Made by a program: the position numbers and the translations under genes. A stretch of DNA of 10,815 bases from an uncultured Phycisphaerales bacterium (GTDB lineage: Bacteria > Planctomycetota > Phycisphaerae > Phycisphaerales > UBA1924). The notes beneath the pieces are model-generated. The model was given only the letters and a program-made list of their open reading frames with translations. It had not been told where the DNA came from and did not search any database. This document shows positions 1-6,157 of this stretch, piece after piece (the first letter of the stretch is position 1; each line of letters opens with the position of its first letter). The stretch lies in the NCBI GenBank assembly GCA_937879825.1, contig CALFMQ010000439.1, positions 1-10,815 of the forward strand. The letters are read 5' to 3'.

Positions 1-1
1 C

Positions 2-439
2 CTCGGATGGCCCGCCGCACTCCGCCGCGCCCGGAAACCCATCACCTCGATCATGGCCACGATCACGCTCCCCACCCTCGTGGCCCTCGCCGGCGTCCGC
101 ATCGACCCAACCGCGTGGACGCTCTCAGCCCCCGCCTCCCACTTCATCATCCCCATGCTCATCGCCATCCTCTGGGCGTCCGACGGCCGCTGGGCCGCGC
201 TCCACACCGCCTCACGACTCCTCCGCATGCGCGACGCCTCCGGCTGGTTGCCATGCGCACGCCATGTCAACGCCGGCTCCTCCTCCATCGAACTCGTCCT
301 CGCCATCACAGCGTTCGCATCAGGACTCCTCGATGAGCGAGTGTTGGCAGCCGCGCTCGTGGGCGTCGTCGTCATCGAGATGACACGCGACCTCCGCACA
401 TCCATCGCACAGATGCTGGATCATCGAGCACAGGAATGA
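2..439 (+). CDS. C-terminal part of an unidentified multi-pass membrane protein (5' end outside window)
   Basis: The reading frame is open from the left edge to the TGA at 437-439 and gives 145 residues. An ATG at 53 is possible, but codons before it keep the same C-rich third positions and read sensibly (GWPAALRRARKPITSI), so I take this as the tail of a longer protein. Hydrophobic stretches lie at about residues 20-31, 47-60 and 97-127 of the visible part, separated by basic segments (RLLRMRD, TRDLRTS), as expected for an inner-membrane protein with several helices. Codon use is strongly biased to C or G at third positions, which supports real coding. I do not recognise the family. The arrangement loosely recalls the end of a transporter or antiporter, but no diagnostic motif is present. 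The gene overlaps the next one by ATGA, which suggests translational coupling. Confidence 0.62.
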   Translation, partial: LGWPAALRRARKPITSIMATITLPTLVALAGVRIDPTAWTLSAPASHFIIPMLIAILWASDGRWAALHTASRLLRMRDASGWLPCARHVNAGSSSIELVLAITAFASGLLDERVLAAALVGVVVIEMTRDLRTSIAQMLDHRAQE

Positions 440-1185
440 CTCGAAGACGACTCAGAGTTGTGACCACCAAGTATCTGCTCGTTGGTGTTCTGCTCACGAT
501 CATGTCATCGTGGCTGATCGCATTGACCGCTCCCTTGCTGAGTGTAGGACCCGGATTGCGCCAATCCCCGATCAAGGAAGGGCGGCGCTGGTATTGGAGA
601 ACCGACCAAGACCTTGGACGGGGGATATCCGAACTATTCGTCAGCCAGGCACCCGTCTCGTACGCGCAATCCCATGGCCGCTACGGCCCATGGTGGTCCC
701 GCTCATCAAATTCACCATCATCCAACGAGCCGAGTAGGCGCCGGGTACTGCGCGAAACCGCAACCGGATTCCCGCTGCTGGCGATGCGGTCCACGACCTC
801 AAGCCCTGTCGACGACGAGCCACTCAGCCCCGAAGATCCGTCTTACATTTGGGCGATCCCGACACACGGAGCCTTCGACAAACTCACGGGCAGACTCAAC
901 TCATCGATCCCCCGCTCGCTTCCACTACAACCACTATGGCGAGGTTTCGTTGTCAACATCATCTTCTGGATGGCGACTATCGCAGTCCTGGATTCCGCGA
1001 CCACGATCCTGATGAGAATCCCGTGGACCCGCGAAGCCGCACGGCGCAAAAGGCACAGTCGCGGCATCTGCCTCAAACGCGGTTGCGGCTACGACACCAC
1101 CGGCCTCGACATCTGCCCCGAGTGCGGCACGCCGACTTCACTCGATGGTCCTCACCGCGAAACCGGTACCCCCGATCCGCCGTGA
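436..1185 (+). CDS. Membrane-anchored hypothetical protein with C-terminal zinc ribbon
   Basis: This is a 249-residue protein of unknown function. Its ATG overlaps the TGA of the upstream gene (ATGA at 436-439). One membrane helix is likely at about residues 12-36 and a second at about 168-193. Between them is a roughly 130-residue polar region rich in Ser, Arg and Pro, probably outside the cytoplasm. After the second helix comes a basic stretch and then a four-cysteine ribbon (Cys212, Cys217, Cys227, Cys230; CGYDTTGLDICPECG). From family knowledge, similar CGYD...CPECG ribbons end many planctomycete membrane proteins of unknown role, where they probably bind zinc in the cytoplasm. The first cysteine pair is spaced Cx4C rather than the usual CxxC. 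Third codon positions are clearly less GC-biased than in the neighbours, so this gene is either weakly expressed or evolving fast. Its last 34 bases overlap the 3' end of the convergent amidohydrolase-like gene. Confidence 0.72.
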   Translation: MTRRRLRVVTTKYLLVGVLLTIMSSWLIALTAPLLSVGPGLRQSPIKEGRRWYWRTDQDLGRGISELFVSQAPVSYAQSHGRYGPWWSRSSNSPSSNEPSRRRVLRETATGFPLLAMRSTTSSPVDDEPLSPEDPSYIWAIPTHGAFDKLTGRLNSSIPRSLPLQPLWRGFVVNIIFWMATIAVLDSATTILMRIPWTREAARRKRHSRGICLKRGCGYDTTGLDICPECGTPTSLDGPHRETGTPDPP

Positions 1186-2546
1186 CTCTCAGCGCCCTCC
1201 GCTTCACCCTCGATCAATCCCAACTGCCGGTACTTCTCGCGGTACTTCTCCGCCAGCGCCGTCTGCTTGTTCCCCAGATCGATCGCCCGCCCCTCGATAA
1301 ACGCCAACTCGACATTCGTCGTGATCTCAAGCGGGTCGCCATCCGTCACGATCAGCGTCGCGTTCTTGCCCACCTCAATCGATCCCACCCGGTCCGCCAC
1401 GCCAAGCATCTCCGCAGCACTGAGCGTGATTGCCTCGATCGCGCGATCATGGTCAAGCCCATACGCCACGGCCATCGCCGCGTGGTACGGCAGATTCCGC
1501 TCGTGAGGCGTCTCGAATGATCCCCCCGGCCCCGCCAGGCACCACCTGATGCCCGCCGCCTCCAACCGCGCCGGAAGCGTGAACGGCGCGTCGTACGCAT
1601 CATCCCGACGCGACGGCTCGCTGAGCGTCCCCGTGATGATCACGCCCACATCGTGCCGCTTGAGCAACGCCGCGCACTCCTCCGCGTCCGCCCCGCCCAC
1701 GATCACCGGCCGCAGCCCGCGCCCAACCGCCCACAGCACCGCGCTCTCGATCTGCTCCCGCTGGCCCGCACGAATGAACACCGGCTTCCCGCCATCCAGA
1801 ACCGCGCGCATCCCGTCATACCGCAGGTCGTCCGCGATGTTCGCATCAGCATCCACACTCGCGAAGTACGCCACCGCGTCATCAAACACCGAGTCGATCC
1901 GCTCAACCTGCTCGCGCACGCGGCTCTGCTGATCTTCCTCGCTCGTCCGCATCCACGGCGCCCGGAAGGTCCGCATCGAGGGCCAGTTGATCATCAGCCC
2001 CGCGTCCGGCTCCAGCGACAAGTCTTCCCATGTCCACCCGTCCATCCGAAGCACCGCCGCGTGACCGGGAATCACACCGCCCATCGGCAGCACCGCCGCC
2101 GTCAGAATCCCATTGCTCCGCGTCACAGGAATAATCGTCGAGTCCGGATTGACGGCCACCGCCACCTTCGCCTCGGGCGTCACCGTCCCCATCTCCGCGT
2201 AGTCCTGCGTCACGTCGATCGACCCGATCTCCGTCACGCCCATCAGCGTGTTCGCGCTCACCAACCCCGGGTACACATGCTTGCCCTTCGCGTCGATGTA
2301 GATCACGTGCTTACTCGCCAGGCTCGGCGCAGAACCGGCACCCACCTCGTTGATCTTGCCGTCATTGAGAACCACATGCCCCCGCACGATCACCTCGCCC
2401 GACACTGTGTGGATCGTCGCATTGTCGATCACGATCGGCACCGTCTGCTTGGGTGCCTTCACACCCAGGTCCTGCGCGCCCGCCGCCGCAGTCAACGCAC
2501 ACATCGCGCCCGCCGCAACCATCTTCATCCAGTTCGTCCGTTTCAT
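1152..2546 (-). CDS. Exported amidohydrolase-like protein lacking metal ligands (probable pseudoenzyme)
   Basis: This 464-residue protein starts at the ATG at 2546, chosen because AGAAGGA lies 8 bases upstream and a signal peptide follows at once (basic start, hydrophobic 8-20, likely cleavage after AGA near 22-25). The family signs are the N-terminal small beta domain (IVIDNATIHTV, GKHVYPGL at 88-95) and the C-terminal return (AAEMLGVADRVGSIEVGKNATLIV, 377-400), as in imidazolonepropionase-like amidohydrolases. The catalytic residues are missing. The HxH that should follow YPGL reads VSANTLMG (96-103), the later His positions read FIRAG (257-261) and VGGAD (283-287), and the terminal Asp region reads LAGPGGSF (337-344). 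From memory, relatives next to larger amidohydrolases in Bacteroidota and Planctomycetota share the TLMGVTEIG-like segment, so the loss seems old and not a local mutation. It is probably periplasmic and works with the upstream 1,111-residue protein, 71 bases away. Catalysis by other residues cannot be excluded. Confidence 0.85.
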   Translation of the reverse strand: MKRTNWMKMVAAGAMCALTAAAGAQDLGVKAPKQTVPIVIDNATIHTVSGEVIVRGHVVLNDGKINEVGAGSAPSLASKHVIYIDAKGKHVYPGLVSANTLMGVTEIGSIDVTQDYAEMGTVTPEAKVAVAVNPDSTIIPVTRSNGILTAAVLPMGGVIPGHAAVLRMDGWTWEDLSLEPDAGLMINWPSMRTFRAPWMRTSEEDQQSRVREQVERIDSVFDDAVAYFASVDADANIADDLRYDGMRAVLDGGKPVFIRAGQREQIESAVLWAVGRGLRPVIVGGADAEECAALLKRHDVGVIITGTLSEPSRRDDAYDAPFTLPARLEAAGIRWCLAGPGGSFETPHERNLPYHAAMAVAYGLDHDRAIEAITLSAAEMLGVADRVGSIEVGKNATLIVTDGDPLEITTNVELAFIEGRAIDLGNKQTALAEKYREKYRQLGLIEGEAEGAESHGGSGVPVSR

Positions 2547-2554
2547 ATGGTCAA

Positions 2555-2561
2555 TCCTTCT
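2555..2561 (-). promoter_or_regulatory. Shine-Dalgarno site of the 464-residue amidohydrolase-like gene
   Basis: AGAAGGA on the minus strand, 8 bases before the ATG at 2546. It selects that start over an in-frame ATG at 2648, which would overlap the upstream gene's 3' end and put a Pro-rich stretch before the signal peptide. Confidence 0.75.
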
Positions 2562-2594
2562 CGCAGGAATTCGTGTTCCAGAAAGTGTGAATGT

Positions 2595-2617
2595 GGGGGG
2601 GTGGGGTGGTAGGGGGG
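2595..2617 (+). other. G-tract cluster between the two amidohydrolase genes
   Basis: Runs of 7, 4, 2 and 6 G are separated by one or two bases. The cluster directly abuts the stop codon of the 1,111-residue gene, so its mRNA has C-runs immediately after the stop. Only three runs reach three G, so a quadruplex would need splitting of the long runs or a two-layer form. Confidence 0.5.
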
Positions 2618-5600
2618 TCAGTGATGCAACACGGAGTTCACGCCGCACCCGCAGTCGCCCTGCCGGTGCGCAAACGGATCGAGCCCGTTGAGCAGACTCC
2701 AGAAGAACACGCGCTCCGCATCGCTTTCCTCACCGCCCGACGCCTCGTGCGTGTGCGCGGCGCCGTCGCCGAGCGTCACGCTCGCCATCCGCCGCCCGCG
2801 CCGTCCGCTGTCGCCCTTCTCACCGCCGCCCAGAATCTTCTGGATGATCCGGTTCTTCTCACGCTCGGCGCTGGCGCGCATCTCGCGGTCCTTCTCGATC
2901 GAGAAATACTCCCGCCCGTCGATCCAGGTCGACTCGCATCGCGAGAGCGAACTCAGCGGCGAACCGCTCCAGATCACAAAGTCCGCGTCCTTCCCCACCT
3001 CCAGCGAGCCCACCCGATCCTCGCAACCCAGCTGCTTCGCCGGGTTGATCGTCACGAACTTCAGCGCCTCCGCCGGCTCCACGCCGCCGTACTTCACCGC
3101 CTTGGCCGCTTCGAGATTCATCCGCCGCGACAACTCATCCGAGTCCGAGTTGAACGACACGCACACCCCAACCTCGTGCATGATCGCACCGTTCTCCGGA
3201 ATCGCGTCGAACACCTCCATCTTGTACGCCCACCAGTCCGTGAAGGTCGAGCCGCCGATCGCCGACTTCTTGATCGCCTCCGCGACCTTGTACCCCTCCA
3301 GAACATGCTGGAACGCGCCGATCTTGAACCCGAAGTCGTCCGCGACGCGGCACAGCATCAGAATCTCGTCCTGGCGATACGAGTGGCAATGAATCAGCCG
3401 CTCGCCCGCGAGAATCTCCGCCAGCGCCTCCAGCTCCAGATCACGCCGGGGCGGCACCTCATCACGCCTGTCGCCATCGCTCAACGCGTTGTACCGCTTC
3501 CATGAAGCCGCGTACTCCCGCGCCGCCGTGAACCGATCCCGAATCAGCGCCTCCACACCCATCCGCGACTGCGGGTACCGACCGGTGGACTGCTTCACAT
3601 TCTCGCCCAGCGCAAACTTGATGCACGGCGACGCCTCCTCCAGATACAACCCGTCCGCGTCCTCGCACCCCCACCGCAGCTTGATCACCTGCGTCTGCCC
3701 GCCGATCGGGTTCGCCGACCCGTGCATCTCGTGCGAACTCGTCAGCCCGCCCGCCAACTCGCGGTAGTAGCCGATGTCGTCCGGATTCAGCACATCGCGG
3801 ATCCGCACCTCCGCCGTCACCGCGTGCGTCCCCTCGTTCACGCCGCCCGAAATCCCCGTGTGCGAGTGCGCATCGATCAGACCCGGCGTCACATGCCGAC
3901 CGCCGCAGTCGATCGTCTCCGTCCCGCTCGGCACGCCCGCGCGCATCGCGCCGCTGCCGATCGCCGACACACGCCCGTCCCGCACAAGCATCCACCCGTT
4001 CTCCAGCACCCCGTCCGGGCCGCTCGTCCAGATCGTCGCGTTCGTGAGCAGCACCGTCCGCTGCGCCGGCAACCCGTCATACCCAAAGGCGCCGAACGGC
4101 AGCGCCGTCGTCACCGGGGCCTCGAACTTCGACGCCTCGTCCTGCTTCTCATCCCCATCCTCATCACCCCCGTCCGCGTCTTCCTTCTCCTCCTCCGCCT
4201 TCGCGTCCGCGTCATCATCCGCTCCCCGTGTCGCGCTCCACGAGAACCGCTCCCCGTCCGCTTTCTCGCCCGTCCCCGTGATCGTGTCGCCGTCCACCAC
4301 ACCCCAGATCAGCGTCGCCCCGTCGCCCCACCAATCCTTCGCCGTCATCACCGCGCTCACACGCGGCGTATCAACAACCACAGACTTCCCGCTCAACTTC
4401 GTCGTCTTGGGCTTCGCATCCTTCTTTGCATCCTCAGCGTCCGAGTCGCCAGCATGCTCCGATTCCTCCGCTACGACCTCATCAGCCGCCTCCGCCTCAA
4501 CCGCCGCCTCGGGCTCCGCCTTGTCTCCCTCCGGCGCAGCCACCTCGATCGACAGACTCTTCCCGCTGATCGCCATCGTGCCCGTGTGCGCATCGCCCGT
4601 CGAGAACGACACCGCCCACTTCCCGTCGAATGTCTTGTCCGCGGGCGCATTGACCTCGAACCGCTCGCCGCCCACCCACATGTCGCGGATCTCGCGATCC
4701 TTCTCAAATAGCGGCTTGTCGCAAACAATCATGCCCGCCGAATACCCCGCCGCCACCCGGCCAACGTAGTCACCCACGCCCAGCATCTCCGCGGGCACAG
4801 TCGTGAGCATCGCCAGCGCATCGTCCTCGCTCACCCCCGCCTCGATCATCTTCCGAGCGTTCGCCCAGAACGACTCACCCCGCCGAAGCTTGCTCGCCGT
4901 CAGCGCCACGCCCACCCCAGCGCCGCGCACCCGCGCCACATTCGCGGGCGACTCCTCCCAGGTCTTGAGTTCGCGCAGCGTCACCGAGTCCCGATCGCCC
5001 GGCGTATCCACCTTCGGCTGCTCCGCCATCGTCACCGGCAGAATCATCATCCGCCCCGTCTTCGCGACCGCGCCGAGCCGCCGGAACTCCGTCCCGCACC
5101 CCACCAGAATCGCCTCGCGCCCGGCCTCCCGCGCCACCTTGTCGGCGCGCATCAGGTCCAGCTCGTTGTCCACATCAAACATCAGCGCCCGACCCTCGCC
5201 CAGCGCCATCAGCGCATCGTTCCGCTCCGGCGCCTCGTGCCGCGCCGGGTCCTTCTGATGCGCCGAAACCGCCCGCGCATACCACGGCGCATCCATGAGC
5301 GTCTGCCGGACCACCGCGATCGAGCCCATCAGCGAGCCCGGATAGTTGTCCGCGCCCCACCCGCCGCGCTCGAACGCCACGCAGTCGAACACGCTCGTCC
5401 GCATCACATCGTTCGCATCACCCGCGCTCCCGTTGCCCGGCTCGCTCAGCAGCACAACGGCGCTCTGACCCATGAAGATCCCGCCCTCGGGAACGATCTG
5501 GGCCACAACAAACCCGTCCTTCCGCATCGATTCCCGCGCCTCAGCGCTCAAGCCCGCGCCATCCAGCGCGCTCCGCTGCGCATGCACGCGGCTCACCCAG

Positions 5601-5953
5601 TGCGAACCCGGCGCGCCCGCCTCCGGCGTCGCCGCCGCAACCGTCTTGTACGACTCGATCAACCCCGGATACACATGCAGGCCCGTGCAGTCCCACACCC
5701 GCGCGCCCGCCGGCGCATCGCCGCCCGCCACCACCGACACGATCACCCCGTCACGCACAACAACCGTCGCGTCCTCGATCACAACGCCCGGCTCGGCGTG
5801 CACCGTCGCGTGCGTCAGGCAGTGCCAACCCGGATCAACCTCCCGCGGCCCGTTCGCCGGCCGCGTCGGCTGCGCGCCCGCTTCCATCGCCGGAACCATC
5901 ACCATCGCAGCCGCGATCACACCAAGAAAACGAGTCAGCATTCGTGCGCGCAT
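2618..5953 (-). CDS. Large exported two-module amidohydrolase
   Basis: This 1,111-residue protein starts at the ATG at 5953, set by AAGGAG 6 bases upstream. A signal peptide covers about residues 1-28 (cleavage near AGAQ). Module 1 (about 40-435) has an amidohydrolase outline (GLHVYPGLIE at 91-100; AEMLGVGDYVGRVAAG at 388-403) but no HxH. A beta-rich segment follows (about 441-575), interrupted by acidic, low-complexity stretches at about 474-518 and 578-609. Module 2 (about 630-1020) is complete: HxH at His696 and His698 (GLIDAHSHTG), Lys779 (IKFALGEN), His857 (IHCHSYRQDEI), His883 (GAFQHVLEG) and Asp937 (SFNSDSDE). The conserved HEMHGSANPIGGQ segment (741-753) places it in the imidazolonepropionase-like exported amidohydrolase group. 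It should hydrolyse an amide or related C-N bond with one or two metal ions in the periplasm or at the cell surface; the substrate is unknown. The tail (1065-1111) is rich in His and Cys and ends after GDCGCG. The downstream gene encodes a related, ligand-free module. Confidence 0.9.
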   Translation of the reverse strand: MRARMLTRFLGVIAAAMVMVPAMEAGAQPTRPANGPREVDPGWHCLTHATVHAEPGVVIEDATVVVRDGVIVSVVAGGDAPAGARVWDCTGLHVYPGLIESYKTVAAATPEAGAPGSHWVSRVHAQRSALDGAGLSAEARESMRKDGFVVAQIVPEGGIFMGQSAVVLLSEPGNGSAGDANDVMRTSVFDCVAFERGGWGADNYPGSLMGSIAVVRQTLMDAPWYARAVSAHQKDPARHEAPERNDALMALGEGRALMFDVDNELDLMRADKVAREAGREAILVGCGTEFRRLGAVAKTGRMMILPVTMAEQPKVDTPGDRDSVTLRELKTWEESPANVARVRGAGVGVALTASKLRRGESFWANARKMIEAGVSEDDALAMLTTVPAEMLGVGDYVGRVAAGYSAGMIVCDKPLFEKDREIRDMWVGGERFEVNAPADKTFDGKWAVSFSTGDAHTGTMAISGKSLSIEVAAPEGDKAEPEAAVEAEAADEVVAEESEHAGDSDAEDAKKDAKPKTTKLSGKSVVVDTPRVSAVMTAKDWWGDGATLIWGVVDGDTITGTGEKADGERFSWSATRGADDDADAKAEEEKEDADGGDEDGDEKQDEASKFEAPVTTALPFGAFGYDGLPAQRTVLLTNATIWTSGPDGVLENGWMLVRDGRVSAIGSGAMRAGVPSGTETIDCGGRHVTPGLIDAHSHTGISGGVNEGTHAVTAEVRIRDVLNPDDIGYYRELAGGLTSSHEMHGSANPIGGQTQVIKLRWGCEDADGLYLEEASPCIKFALGENVKQSTGRYPQSRMGVEALIRDRFTAAREYAASWKRYNALSDGDRRDEVPPRRDLELEALAEILAGERLIHCHSYRQDEILMLCRVADDFGFKIGAFQHVLEGYKVAEAIKKSAIGGSTFTDWWAYKMEVFDAIPENGAIMHEVGVCVSFNSDSDELSRRMNLEAAKAVKYGGVEPAEALKFVTINPAKQLGCEDRVGSLEVGKDADFVIWSGSPLSSLSRCESTWIDGREYFSIEKDREMRASAEREKNRIIQKILGGGEKGDSGRRGRRMASVTLGDGAAHTHEASGGEESDAERVFFWSLLNGLDPFAHRQGDCGCGVNSVLHH

Positions 5954-5959
5954 CAGGGT

Positions 5960-5965
5960 CTCCTT
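5960..5965 (-). promoter_or_regulatory. Shine-Dalgarno site of the 1,111-residue amidohydrolase gene
   Basis: AAGGAG on the minus strand, 6 bases before the ATG at 5953. It selects this start over in-frame ATGs at 5998 and 5941 and places the basic residues and hydrophobic core of the signal peptide at the N-terminus. Confidence 0.8.
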
Positions 5966-6047
5966 CGAATCGAGCGAACCCCTAGCGTACCGGACCATCC
6001 CGCCCCAGCTTCACAACCTCTTGAAATTGGGCCCCGATCCCGTGCAT

Positions 6048-6094
6048 CCTCCCCCGATCCCCATCGGGGGAGGTGCCGAGCGCAGCGAGGCGGT
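6048..6094. repeat. Perfect 11-bp palindrome followed by a REP-like GC-rich block
   Basis: CCTCCCCCGAT (6048-6058) and its exact reverse complement ATCGGGGGAGG (6063-6073) are separated by four C residues, so either strand can fold into a very stable hairpin. The block continues as GTGCCGAGCGCAGCGAGG, then CGGT and G-tracts. The composition (hairpin with G/C runs, GAGCGCAGCGAG core, G-tract edge, intergenic position) resembles dispersed REP-type palindromic repeats of high-GC bacteria, but only one copy is in the window, so repetition in the genome is inferred. It lies between the dehydrogenase stop and the large amidohydrolase start. No T-run follows the hairpin on the minus strand, so it is not a standard intrinsic terminator. 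It could still slow transcription or protect a 3' end. Confidence 0.7.
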
Positions 6095-6142
6095 GGGGGG
6101 GCGATTGGGGGCGATGAGGGGGGTGAAGGGGGGGGTGAGGGG
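6095..6142 (+). other. Five consecutive G-tracts (potential G-quadruplex on plus strand)
   Basis: Runs of 7, 5, 6, 8 and 4 G are separated by 5, 6, 4 and 3 bases, which meets the usual rule for a G-quadruplex (four or more runs of at least three G with loops up to seven). The flanking genes are read from the minus strand, so the G-rich strand is the template strand and the RNA would be C-rich. It begins 15 bases past the dehydrogenase stop codon. Confidence 0.65.
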
Positions 6143-6157
6143 TATTTCCAGTCGCCT

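Noticed and set aside
436..1185. Annotating the zinc-ribbon protein as a transcription factor or a TFIIB-like protein
   Set aside because: The ribbon is attached to a two-helix membrane protein and resembles the planctomycete CGYD...CPECG type, with no DNA-binding domain.
1152..2546. Treating the 464-residue protein as an active imidazolonepropionase or dihydroorotase
   Set aside because: None of the expected metal ligands is at its place, so an enzyme name would be unsupported.
1653..2612. Long open frame on the plus strand (over 300 residues), with similar ones at 2591-3505, 3722-4769, 5237-6640, 6625-7629 and 8617-10077
   Set aside because: They run antisense to well-supported genes, are very rich in Arg, Pro and His, and show no family motif. 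This is the usual shadow of high-GC coding sequence.
6048..6073. The palindrome as an intrinsic terminator
   Set aside because: The stem is strong, but on the minus strand it is followed by ATGCACGGG with no run of T, and it lies about 85 bases past the stop codon.
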